A DNA stretch of 64,000 nt from Spongiibacteraceae bacterium UBA5047 (GTDB lineage: Bacteria > Pseudomonadota > Gammaproteobacteria > Pseudomonadales > Spongiibacteraceae): positions 71,909 to 135,908 of the forward strand of contig DIBR01000034.1 of assembly GCA_002415025.1 (NCBI GenBank), written 5' to 3'. How positions within the stretch are numbered: position 1 is the stretch's first letter; each line of letters starts with the position of its first letter. Made by a program: the position numbers and the translations under genes. This document shows positions 7,871 through 15,686 of the stretch, piece after piece. The notes beneath the pieces are model-generated. The model was not told where the DNA came from, ran no database searches, and saw nothing but the letters and a program-made list of their open reading frames with translations.

Positions 7871-8536
7871 ATGACAGAAACCTTGAAATCTCGCCTGGTG
7901 CGCTATATCACCTCCAATGTAGATAGGAGCCTATTCCTTTCTATGGATGACTCTATACGCGCAGCTTATGCCAAAGCAAACGCCAGAGCCTTGGAAGATT
8001 TCAAGAACACCAACCCCGCACGCCCCCGAGCCCAAATGAGACGCTATATGATAGATGATGCTCTCGCGGGGGCCTTGGCGGAGGGGAGCCCGTCGGTGTT
8101 ACAGACCATTCCTAAAGGTGAACAGTATGTGGTGGTGTGCTCTGGCAACGTCACCTTAAGCCACATTGAGCTACATGAGAACGCGTGGGCAAGACCCGCT
8201 AAGCACAGAAGCTTTCTTGCACAGAAAAACGCGATATTGGAGCCAGTGACCCTCGATCTGTTTGAAAAGGCTCCTCCTAAACTTGATGATGCACTGCATG
8301 TGGTAGCTGTTGTATTACACCCTCGCCCACAAGCTCAAAATCAGTCCGAGCCGAGCGAGATATTCATTTCGGTGCCTTATACAGATTGGGCTGGCTATCA
8401 TTTGGAAATTCCTATTCGAGAACTTCTCCAAGAGTATGAGGTAGAACATGATTCAAGCCTCATTGATGAGGCTTGGCCGACATTAAGAGACGATCTGCAA
8501 AAAGAAGAACATACGTCCGAGAAAAAGTCAGGGTAA
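7871..8536 (+). CDS. Unknown protein coupled to an XRE-ImmA/IrrE gene
   Basis: 221 residues from ATG 7871 (MTETLKSRLVRYITSNVDRS). No signal peptide or membrane segment. The N-terminal 60 residues are helical and basic; the middle (about 75-190) looks like alternating beta strands (QYVVVCSGNVTLSHIEL, HVVAVVLHPRP, IFISVPYTDWAGYHLEI); the tail is highly charged. I do not recognise it. It ends four bases before the XRE-ImmA/IrrE gene, so the two form an operon. In known cases ImmA-type proteases act on a partner protein, so this may be the regulated or cleaved partner; that is inference. Confidence 0.6.
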   Translation: MTETLKSRLVRYITSNVDRSLFLSMDDSIRAAYAKANARALEDFKNTNPARPRAQMRRYMIDDALAGALAEGSPSVLQTIPKGEQYVVVCSGNVTLSHIELHENAWARPAKHRSFLAQKNAILEPVTLDLFEKAPPKLDDALHVVAVVLHPRPQAQNQSEPSEIFISVPYTDWAGYHLEIPIRELLQEYEVEHDSSLIDEAWPTLRDDLQKEEHTSEKKSG

Positions 8537-8540
8537 AGCT

Positions 8541-9752
8541 ATGAGAACCGGAGTTAGTGGATTCCAGCCTGCGAGACTAGTCCAGGCTAGAGAATCATTA
8601 GGCATAACAAGGGTCGCATTAGCGACCCTTGTTGGTGTTTCACCAGCAACCATCTCAAATTGGGAGAAAGGTAGCCAGTCCCCAGAGGAAGATAAACTTC
8701 GCGCACTTGGTGAAGCCGTAAAATTCCCTATGAATTGGTTTTTGAAAAACTCACCAGAGCATGGTAATGAACCCTATTTTTTCAGATCACTCGCATCATC
8801 AACCAAGACTGCAAGAGAGATGGCAAGGGTTCGATTAAATTGGGTTGCGGAGATGGCAAATATTTTGGGCCAATGGGTAAGTTGGCCTGAAGTTAATGTT
8901 CCATCTATCCCAGAAAAAGTATTTCTCAAAATTACAGACGGTGAGATTGAAACTTTAGCTACCGAGTGTAGAAAGGCTTGGAAGTTGGGCATGGGGCCAA
9001 TTTCTGATGTTGTTCTTACACTAGAGAATGCTGGCGTAATATTTGCGCGCGATGAAATCGGCTATTTAAAGATGGACGGTGTTTCACATTGGAGCCAGTT
9101 AGACGGTAGACCTTATGTTTTTGTCACGGCTGATAAAGCAAATGGAATTCGGAACAGATTTGATGCCGCCCATGAACTAGGTCACTTGGTACTTCACAGA
9201 AATGTCGATGAACCGACTTTCAAGCAATACCACAAGGAAATCGAACGACAGGCAGACCTTTTCGCAGGATGTTTTTTATTACCTGCTGAATCATTTTCTG
9301 CGGAAGTTAGTTGGCCAACTCTAGAGACATTATTATCGTTAAAACCACGCTGGAAAACCTCTGTGGCAGCAATGATCATGAGGTGCTACCAGCTAGACAT
9401 CATAGATGACGACCAAAAACTGAGATTATTCAAAGGACGTTCCGCTAGAGGCTGGACAAAAGGCGAACCGTATGACAGTCAGTTTCCATTTGAAGAGCCT
9501 AGATTGCTAAACAGAGCAGTCAGGATGCTTGTTGATCAAAACGTTCTCAGTCGAACTGAAATCTCTCACAGGCTTGGTCTGTCAGAGTATTTAGTAGAGT
9601 CTTTGTGCGGCTTGCCTAAGGGATTTTTCTCGTCTAAATCAGCCGAAAGTAATTTGGTAGAACTGAAAGCACTATTGAAAGAAAGCGTCAGCAAGCCCCA
9701 AAACGGTAACGGGGGAAATGTTCTCGACTTTCCCGGAAATAGAACGAAATAA
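8541..9752 (+). CDS. XRE-family regulator fused to ImmA/IrrE metalloprotease
   Basis: 403 residues. Residues about 10-66 are a helix-turn-helix (RLVQARESLGITRVALATL, then SPATISNWEKG). The ImmA/IrrE zinc-peptidase core has HELGH at 211-215 inside AAHELGHLVLHR, with a downstream acidic zinc-ligand region (EIERQADLFAGCFLLP). Such proteins sense a signal and cleave a repressor or partner, as ImmA does for ICEBs1 ImmR or IrrE for DdrO. The C-terminal 100 residues include a second helical, possibly HTH-like, region (RTEISHRLGLSEYLVESL). It is the second gene of an operon with the unknown protein at 7871, ahead of the integrase. Confidence 0.85.
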   Translation: MRTGVSGFQPARLVQARESLGITRVALATLVGVSPATISNWEKGSQSPEEDKLRALGEAVKFPMNWFLKNSPEHGNEPYFFRSLASSTKTAREMARVRLNWVAEMANILGQWVSWPEVNVPSIPEKVFLKITDGEIETLATECRKAWKLGMGPISDVVLTLENAGVIFARDEIGYLKMDGVSHWSQLDGRPYVFVTADKANGIRNRFDAAHELGHLVLHRNVDEPTFKQYHKEIERQADLFAGCFLLPAESFSAEVSWPTLETLLSLKPRWKTSVAAMIMRCYQLDIIDDDQKLRLFKGRSARGWTKGEPYDSQFPFEEPRLLNRAVRMLVDQNVLSRTEISHRLGLSEYLVESLCGLPKGFFSSKSAESNLVELKALLKESVSKPQNGNGGNVLDFPGNRTK

Positions 9753-9773
9753 ACATCAACCCTTTTTGCTACC

Positions 9774-9806
9774 GGTGAGTGCCGACCAAAAAATACGGCA
9801 TTCACC
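9774..9806. terminator. Hairpin between convergent ImmA/IrrE and integrase genes
   Basis: GGTGAGTGCCG (9774-9784) pairs with CGGCATTCACC (9796-9806), ten of eleven positions, with an A-rich loop. It sits between the two convergent stops. It lacks a strong T-run, so it may act as a bidirectional but weak terminator. Confidence 0.5.
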
Positions 9807-9831
9807 CTCTCCCCCGATGAATTTTTCACAC

Positions 9832-11055
9832 TCAGACTACTTTCGTAAACGCTACGACATTTGTACTGGCCATTCGCTTAACAAAATAGTTCTGAATCTT
9901 CTGCGCGGACTGCCGTAGGGTCTCCGCCGTTAGAATGATATACCCGGCCGTTACATCATCCCGCCCAGTAGAATGATTCATCAGGCGCTTGAGCTTATAG
10001 CTACCTACGTCCAGGTGTTCTGCCGTGGTAGCAAAAGTCCGCCTCAGATCGTGGAAGTCGCAATGGGTGTCCGATAGCTCCTTTACCTTGCCCACCACCT
10101 TTTTGGGCTCTCGTACCTGGCCATACTCGTTCTCGGCGGCGAAAACAAACTCCGAGGGAATACGGCCCTTTTGTTTCCGGAATAGCTCGTCAACATGCTT
10201 GGTGATCGGCAGCTCCAAAGGCAACCCGTTTTTGGTGTCATAGACCGTGAAGATGGCTGCTCGCAGATTTACGTCGTTCCACTTCAGGGTGAATATCTCA
10301 CCACGCCTTAGACCAGTCAGAAGGGCGAACAACATCGCATCACAGATGGATTGGCCGGTTGGAGTTTCCTGTTGCCTAACCTCCTGTAGAGCTTTATAGA
10401 AAACTGACAGCTCGCCAGGTCGGAGATGGGTCTGCCTGCGTCGAACATTGTTCCACTGCTTACGGTGGGACAGGATCTCAACCGGGTTTTCAGGAAAGAT
10501 CGAGGAGCCGTCCTGACGGCAGTACTCATACTTGGCAAAGTTAAATATTGCCCGCAGAACCCGCATGGTCAGGTCTGCCTGGGCCTTGGAGGCGATGCCA
10601 GCATGGATATCCACTATCACCCTGCGGTCAATGTCCCGGAGGGGTTTATTCACGAGCTTCTTAAGGTGGTTTCTGACCACACCTTCGTACCCTTTCAATG
10701 TGGAGACCTTAAGCTTACGAGCACGCTTGTAGCCTTCAAAGATTTCTCCCAAAGTCACGACAGATATAGTTTCAACGCGCCGTTGGTCATTCGGGTTCAC
10801 CCCATCACTCAGATCAGCGAGGTGTTTCAGTGCCAATGTGCGAGCCCTGACTGGTGATAGACCTGGATACTTGCCAAGCGTGATCCGTACCGGACTGCCA
10901 CCGGATACACGTTTGAACACCGAGAAGCTTTTCACCCCAGTTGCCGTGACCCGCAGGCGCAGTTCGGAAATCTTTTCATCCCGGTACTCAATCCGGGTAT
11001 CAGGCAGGGGCAAGTCTTCAATGGCCTGTTTGGTGAAATTAAATTGTCGTTCCAC
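9832..11055 (-). CDS. int: Tyrosine integrase, P4-type
   Basis: 407 residues, starting at GTG 11055 with GGAG five bases upstream. It would catalyse site-specific integration and excision at the tRNA site. The N-terminal arm-binding (DUF4102-type) domain spans about 1-95 (LRLRVTATGVKSFSVF, ITLGKYPGLSPVRAR), a SAM-like core-binding domain about 100-195, and the catalytic domain 205-400. Catalytic residues visible are Arg250 (TGLRRGEI), His335 and Arg338 (HDLRRTF), His361 and Tyr372 (TAGYI). The gene is transcribed away from the attachment site 150-190 bases upstream of its start. Complete and probably functional. Confidence 0.93.
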   Translation of the reverse strand: MERQFNFTKQAIEDLPLPDTRIEYRDEKISELRLRVTATGVKSFSVFKRVSGGSPVRITLGKYPGLSPVRARTLALKHLADLSDGVNPNDQRRVETISVVTLGEIFEGYKRARKLKVSTLKGYEGVVRNHLKKLVNKPLRDIDRRVIVDIHAGIASKAQADLTMRVLRAIFNFAKYEYCRQDGSSIFPENPVEILSHRKQWNNVRRRQTHLRPGELSVFYKALQEVRQQETPTGQSICDAMLFALLTGLRRGEIFTLKWNDVNLRAAIFTVYDTKNGLPLELPITKHVDELFRKQKGRIPSEFVFAAENEYGQVREPKKVVGKVKELSDTHCDFHDLRRTFATTAEHLDVGSYKLKRLMNHSTGRDDVTAGYIILTAETLRQSAQKIQNYFVKRMASTNVVAFTKVV

Positions 11056-11064
11056 GTTTTCTCC

Positions 11065-11178
11065 GGGGTTACACTGGGGTTACATCACAATAAGATTTCA
11101 TATGACACAGCGTGACCAATGTAAACATAAAAATCATTAAAAACATGAACTTAGTTATATATTGTGATTTGTTGTGAT
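11065..11178. repeat. Direct repeats upstream of integrase (arm-site candidates)
   Basis: Between the integrase start and the tRNA fragment are two short direct repeats: GGGGTTACA at 11065-11073 and 11076-11084, and TTGTGAT at 11162-11168 and 11172-11178, within very A/T-rich DNA. Their place beside an attachment site suits arm-type integrase or excisionase binding sites, or int promoter operators. Function is inferred from position only. Confidence 0.4.
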
Positions 11179-11200
11179 ACCGGATTATATGTTTTACGCA

Positions 11201-11247
11201 GACTCATAATCGGCAGGTCGACAGTTCAAGTCTGTCCGGGCCCACCA
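11201..11247 (+). other. attR-like site: 3' fragment of a CAT-anticodon tRNA gene
   Basis: The 47 bases from GACTCATAATCGGC to CCCACCA form the 3' half of a tRNA: the anticodon loop CTCATAA, anticodon 3' arm TCGGC, variable loop, a perfect T stem (GACAG/CTGTC around TTCAAGT), acceptor strand CGGGCCC, then ACCA. No D-arm or 5' acceptor strand lies upstream; that side is A/T-rich element DNA. So the integrase recombined within the tRNA gene and left a duplicate 3' end here. The intact gene (elongator Met or the CAU-type Ile) should lie at the far left junction outside the window. The CAT anticodon alone cannot separate Met from Ile2. Confidence 0.85.
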
Positions 11248-11266
11248 CCCTCCTCCCCGGCACCAG

Positions 11267-13651
11267 TTGTACATCCGGTGTCTTTCAGCCCCCGATACCA
11301 AAGTTGATCTATTCGCTGAAATTTGCCGTAAACTGTTAGCCAATAATCATAATTTACGCGGGGCGTTCTCCATTTTCCGTTCAAAAGAATTTTCCAGGCT
11401 GCTTGCCTGCATACACTTTCCCATGCTCGCGGCAACCGGCACGGCAGAGCCCGCTTCGAATGAACCCAAGATCGAAGAGGTGTTTGTCAGCGCGACCCGC
11501 AGTGGCGAAACGCTCGCTGAAACCCCGATTTCAGTGACCATCACCGCTGATCTGGAACTGCGCAACACCAATATCACGGATCTGGAAACGCTCTCCGACC
11601 GCCTGCCCAATGCGCAGCTGGCCTATACACCAACCAACACCTTTCTTTTTGTTCGAGGTCTGGGTACCGGCGCGGTGCGCAGCGCGGAACAATCGGTCGG
11701 CTTTTTCATTGACGGAATATTTCTGGGCCGCCCCCAGGTTGCGCTGTTTGATTTTCTGGATGTACAACAGGTAGAAGTGCTGCGTGGGCCACAGGGCGCC
11801 ATTCTGGGCAAAAACACAGTTGCCGGTGCGGTAAATGTCGCCACTGCCAACACCACCGCAGAGCTCGAAGGCTACCTGGAAGTATTGCGTGGCAGTGATG
11901 GTCAACAGCGCGTACGCGGTGCGCTATCCGGGCCGCTGAGTGACACGGTTGAAGCGCGCGTTGCCTGGTCCAGGCTTGATGATGACGGCTACCTCGAAAA
12001 CACTACGCAGAATAGAACCGACTTGTCGCGCCCCGGCGAGAGCGCTCGAATCAAGTTGCGCTTCGACCCCAGCGACTGGCAGAGCTACGGTATCAGCATT
12101 CAGGCAGCCGACATTGAACAGCGCGGCGACAGTTTCGAGTTGAGTAGTGCCAGCGACGAAGTATTATCGTTGTACCGCCAGTTCGACCCCCAGACCGACG
12201 ACGATATTACCGACAATCGCACACACACGGATAATGCCAATTCCGGCGCGGAAATAGACGGCAGGGACTTGATACTGACCGGGGAGTGGCAGACCGATAT
12301 CGGTATGTTCCGGCTTCTTGGCAGTTCTTCCCGGCAAGACACCATTTCAGATTTTGATGTAGATATCGGGCCTGTGCCTTTTCTTACCTTTCCCGCTGTT
12401 GAAAATTACAAACAGCGCAGCGCGGAATTGCGTTTTGACAGGACATTTTCCTGGGGGGCAATCAGTAGCGGCCTTTACTACTTCAAATCAAATCTGGATT
12501 TGAATGTCGATATCAACGCCTTTGAAGCGGGAGCGCAATCCACCCTACTCGCGCTCGACAATCAGCAACTGGCGCCAGTTCTGGGCACACTGGGCACGGC
12601 CCTGGCGAGCTTGCCCGCCAGTGTGAGGCTCGGGCAAGGCACCAGCCGGCACAACCTCGACCAGCAGCAGGATACCCGTTCAGTCTTCGGCTCTGCCAAG
12701 TGGGACATATCACAGCAGTTTACGCTGCGCGGTGACCTTCGCTTTACACGTGAAGTAAAAGAAGGTGATTTATTTTTGCAGTTTATGGGCACCACCGGCC
12801 CGCTCGTGGGTGCGGCTCTGGGTGAAGAAGAATATGAATTACAGACCAGGCGCACGGAACGCGATTTTTCACCACGCCTGTCGTTACTCTGGAATGCCGA
12901 CGACTTGTTGAGCGCTTACGCCACTGTCGCACGCGGCTTCAAATCCGGCGGCTTTAACAATCTCGCCGCCGTAGCCGAACGCGCGGAATTTGATGAAGAA
13001 AAATCGCAAACCTATGAAGCCGGTCTACGCTTGCAAACTGACGCAGGGCTTAGCGGTGAATTGGGTCTGTTCTACACCGAGTTCGACAATTTACAAGTGG
13101 CGGCACTGGATGGCACAGAGTTCTTCGTTGGCAACGCCGCACGCGCCGTTACTCAAGGCATAGAACTGTCGGCGCGCTGGGAAATAGGCTTCGGGTTTTC
13201 AGTTTCTGGTGCGCTTGGCTATCTGGATGCCGAATATCGCGAATATGTGGGTGCGCCTGCCCGCGCAGATTCGGGAGAAGAGAGTCAGGATCTAAGCGGC
13301 GAGACCCTGCAGCGTGCGCCTGAGTATTCCGGAAGTGTGCAAATCGACTTCAATACCGTTCTGCCCTGGGTTGCGCTGCCTTTTGCTGCCGGTGTTGTTG
13401 CCGAAGGCGCAACCGAGCAATTTCTGAATGTTGACCTCGACCCGATAGACAGCCAGGAAAATTACATTCGCTACAACGCCTACCTTGGCCTCTCTGACCC
13501 GGACCTGCGCTACTCGCTGAAAATCATTGGCCGCAACCTGACCGACGAGATTGTGCGCCGTGAGGCTGGCGATATCGCCATCGTCGGCGCGCATTTCGTT
13601 GGTGTGTATCCGCCTCGCAGTATAGCGGCGGAACTCGGCGTTCGATTCTAG
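11267..13651 (+). CDS. TonB-dependent outer-membrane receptor
   Basis: A TonB-dependent receptor for uptake of a scarce ligand. The plug domain begins at EEVFVSATRSGETLAETPISVT and contains RGLGTG and VLRGPQGAILGKNTVAGAVNV, typical of the FecA/iron-siderophore-like group; the C-terminal half is a 22-strand-type barrel ending in Phe (ELGVRF). The start is unsettled: the longest frame opens at TTG 11267, only 20 bases after the tRNA fragment; the first ATG is 11423, which would cut the signal peptide (the hydrophobic run SRLLACIHFPMLAATGTA lies across it). No Shine-Dalgarno supports either. Integration of the element next door may have replaced the original promoter or start region. Confidence 0.85.
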   Translation: MYIRCLSAPDTKVDLFAEICRKLLANNHNLRGAFSIFRSKEFSRLLACIHFPMLAATGTAEPASNEPKIEEVFVSATRSGETLAETPISVTITADLELRNTNITDLETLSDRLPNAQLAYTPTNTFLFVRGLGTGAVRSAEQSVGFFIDGIFLGRPQVALFDFLDVQQVEVLRGPQGAILGKNTVAGAVNVATANTTAELEGYLEVLRGSDGQQRVRGALSGPLSDTVEARVAWSRLDDDGYLENTTQNRTDLSRPGESARIKLRFDPSDWQSYGISIQAADIEQRGDSFELSSASDEVLSLYRQFDPQTDDDITDNRTHTDNANSGAEIDGRDLILTGEWQTDIGMFRLLGSSSRQDTISDFDVDIGPVPFLTFPAVENYKQRSAELRFDRTFSWGAISSGLYYFKSNLDLNVDINAFEAGAQSTLLALDNQQLAPVLGTLGTALASLPASVRLGQGTSRHNLDQQQDTRSVFGSAKWDISQQFTLRGDLRFTREVKEGDLFLQFMGTTGPLVGAALGEEEYELQTRRTERDFSPRLSLLWNADDLLSAYATVARGFKSGGFNNLAAVAERAEFDEEKSQTYEAGLRLQTDAGLSGELGLFYTEFDNLQVAALDGTEFFVGNAARAVTQGIELSARWEIGFGFSVSGALGYLDAEYREYVGAPARADSGEESQDLSGETLQRAPEYSGSVQIDFNTVLPWVALPFAAGVVAEGATEQFLNVDLDPIDSQENYIRYNAYLGLSDPDLRYSLKIIGRNLTDEIVRREAGDIAIVGAHFVGVYPPRSIAAELGVRF

Positions 13652-13709
13652 GTCAATACTGGATGTTCGCAACCACGGCGGTGGTATCTACCCCGCAAAG
13701 GATCTCCAC

Positions 13710-14633
13710 ATGACTGCGCTGCACCCCGGCACATCGCACAACCCGCTACACCGCTCTCCCGGCGCCAGGCTCCGCATAGCGGCAGCGCTCGTGCTAGTAC
13801 TGGCGAGTGCCTGCACCACTTCACCGGAATCCAGGCGCGCAGCCGCAATATCTGCCGAGAACAAGGCACCTGTGTCCAACACTGTACCGCGAACTGTTAT
13901 CCGTGATCAGGACAATTTAGCCGCACTGTCAGCAAGCGACCTTTCTGCCAACTTCGTTGACCGGGTTATTCACGACCTTCCCGTCGAGAAGCACCTTGAC
14001 CTTATCAGCCGGCTCGACGCCGACCAACTGGACAAGGCTCTGGACACGCAAGCCAGACAACTCACCTTCTGGATCAACATCTACAACGGCTTTACCCAAT
14101 ACTTCCTGAAGAAAGATCCCTCGCTTTACGTGAAAGATAGGGGACAATTTTTCAACAAGAAGCAAATTCCCGTCGCCGGTTATGTGGTGTCCATGCAGGA
14201 CATCGAACACGGGGTGCTGCGGCGCGGAGCCACCATCTGGTCAACGGGCTATGTTCGCGCGCTGTGGCCTCGTAGCAGGTTCGTTAAGCAATTTGCCGTC
14301 AACGCTGTGGACTACCGCATACATTTCGCACTTAACTGCGGGGCCCTCAGCTGTCCACCGGTTGTCGCCTATCAGGACAAGTCCGTTGATCGACACCTGG
14401 ATGACAATAGCCGCTATTACCTGCAGCGCGAAGTTATCGTTGAGGAAAACGGCCAGCTCGCCAGAATACCGGCACTGATGCTGTGGTTCTCCGCCGACTT
14501 CGGTAGCGCAAAGGACAAAATTGAGCTATTAATTCAACATGGCGCGCTTAAACCCGGCACCAACCCCGACCTCACTTACTTGCCCTACGACTGGACGATT
14601 GAGATCGAAAACTACAGGGCGTATCGCGACTAA
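13710..14633 (+). CDS. DUF547 lipoprotein
   Basis: 307 residues from ATG 13710 (AAGGA upstream). The N-terminus has a basic stretch, a hydrophobic core and the lipobox LASAC with Cys35, so the protein is probably lipid-anchored. The body matches DUF547: QLTFWINIYNGFTQYFL (about residues 110-126), then LNCGALSCPPV (about 209-219) and the tail DWTIEIENY. DUF547 proteins are of unknown biochemical role, with conserved Asn, Cys and His residues that suggest an enzyme. It follows the TonB receptor by 58 bases and precedes the DoxX-like gene, so the three may be co-transcribed. Confidence 0.85.
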   Translation: MTALHPGTSHNPLHRSPGARLRIAAALVLVLASACTTSPESRRAAAISAENKAPVSNTVPRTVIRDQDNLAALSASDLSANFVDRVIHDLPVEKHLDLISRLDADQLDKALDTQARQLTFWINIYNGFTQYFLKKDPSLYVKDRGQFFNKKQIPVAGYVVSMQDIEHGVLRRGATIWSTGYVRALWPRSRFVKQFAVNAVDYRIHFALNCGALSCPPVVAYQDKSVDRHLDDNSRYYLQREVIVEENGQLARIPALMLWFSADFGSAKDKIELLIQHGALKPGTNPDLTYLPYDWTIEIENYRAYRD

Positions 14634-14713
14634 CTGCTCGCGTTCGCTCTCTGCGGCAGTGTCGTACTACAATCAGATAACATACTTCCCTGCATCTCTC
14701 TGGAGAGTTCACC

Positions 14714-15157
14714 GTGGATACAAAAGAAAAAATCTCGTGGGCACTGGTTGTATACGTCTGCTTCGTGTTTGTTCAGTCACTGTTTTTCAAGTTTTCCGGC
14801 TCACAGGAAACCGTCATCATATTCAATACCATAGCCGACTGGATGAACGGTAATTTTCTTAACCCCCTCGCCGACGCCTTTCGCCACTGGGGTGGTAATG
14901 CAGTAGGAACCACCGAACTGATCGCCAGCGTACTGCTGATTATCCCGCGTACGCGACTTTTCGGCGCTGTGATTGGTCTAGGCGTTATCAGCGGGGCCAT
15001 ATTTTTCCACCTGTTTACGCCACTGGGCGTTGACCGCGTGGTTGACGACGCCGGCAACACCGACGGCGGCGTGTTGTTTTTTATGGCCTGTGGTGTCTGG
15101 GTCAGCTGCCTGATTGTCGCCATTCTTGAGCTACAGAAACGTCAACCGAAGACGTAA
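14714..15157 (+). CDS. DoxX-like inner-membrane protein
   Basis: 147 residues from GTG 14714 (CTGGAGAG upstream). Four hydrophobic segments are visible at about 8-28, 70-85, 88-105 and 117-138 (ISWALVVYVCFVFVQSLFFKF; ELIASVLLIIPRTRLFGAVIGLGVISGAIFFHLF in two pieces; LFFMACGVWVSCLIVAIL). The FKFSGS...GTTELIASVLLIIPRTR layout is that of DoxX-type small membrane proteins, whose members are linked to quinone or thiol chemistry. No catalytic motif is present. It lies downstream of the DUF547 lipoprotein. Confidence 0.6.
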   Translation: MDTKEKISWALVVYVCFVFVQSLFFKFSGSQETVIIFNTIADWMNGNFLNPLADAFRHWGGNAVGTTELIASVLLIIPRTRLFGAVIGLGVISGAIFFHLFTPLGVDRVVDDAGNTDGGVLFFMACGVWVSCLIVAILELQKRQPKT

Positions 15158-15260
15158 CCGGCACGCACCCTTGCCCCGCCTCGCTAACCCGAGCCCTGGT
15201 TATGCTAAAGTGTGGTGGCGCTCTTGGCGCTACACTTCGCATGGAAAACAGTGAGGCAAT

Positions 15261-15686
15261 GTGAGGCTTACAACATTATTTTTTGTTTTGCTAACAGCAG
15301 TCATTCTGGCGCTGCTGTTCTGGTTTTTTCGCCCGCAGGAAGCTGCCCCTTCTGCCGCACCTGTCAATACGCTTCAGTCTGAATCAGCTCCACGCGCTAT
15401 AAACCCTGCTCCAACCGTGTACATAATCGCTCTCGAAGACGGGCACCGCACAGCCGGGCCTGCTCTGATCTCTGCCACACAGGGCGACGACATCACTATC
15501 GATTTTACCAGTGACACACAAGCCGAATTACATCTGCATGGTTACGACATTAAACTCCAGCTGATGCCGGGAAAAACGGCAAGGCTGCATTTCACCGCCA
15601 CACATGCAGGCCGCTTTGAATACGAACTGCACGGCCATTCCGCCGGGCATCACGCCCTGGGGGCGATAGAGGTTCTACCCAGGTGA
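15261..15686 (+). CDS. Membrane-anchored cupredoxin-like protein
   Basis: 141 residues from GTG 15261. One N-terminal membrane anchor (TLFFVLLTAVILALLFWFF), a Pro/Ala-rich linker, then an eight-strand cupredoxin-type domain (about 50-141). The first ligand loop HLHGYDI keeps the usual His, and the second loop reads FEYELHGHSAGHHALGAI. The type 1 copper Cys and the axial Met of plastocyanin/EfeO-like domains are not there, while four His remain, so it may bind another copper form or none. Its stop overlaps the start of the large membrane protein at 15683 (GTGA), so the two are translationally coupled and likely work as a unit. Confidence 0.75.
   Translation: MRLTTLFFVLLTAVILALLFWFFRPQEAAPSAAPVNTLQSESAPRAINPAPTVYIIALEDGHRTAGPALISATQGDDITIDFTSDTQAELHLHGYDIKLQLMPGKTARLHFTATHAGRFEYELHGHSAGHHALGAIEVLPR

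Larger units (their letters stand above)
1..11247. mobile_element. Right part of an integrated mobilizable element
   Basis: This is the portion of an integrated element that falls inside the window; the left end is not visible. The right boundary is set by a 3' tRNA fragment ending in CCA at 11247, preceded by a P4-type tyrosine integrase. Internal genes are a MOBQ relaxase, a TraD-like protein, a DotA/TraY protein, an Abi/HEPN protein and an XRE-ImmA/IrrE gene, with an oriT candidate between relaxase and TraD. Base composition is visibly more A/T-rich than to the right, most clearly around 7.5-9.7 kb. Whether this is a full conjugative element or only a mobilizable island cannot be told without the left part. 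Confidence 0.85.

Noticed and set aside
11201..11247. A complete tRNA gene
   Set aside because: Only the anticodon loop, variable loop, T arm and acceptor 3' strand are present; the D arm and 5' acceptor strand are absent upstream, so it is an attachment-site remnant.
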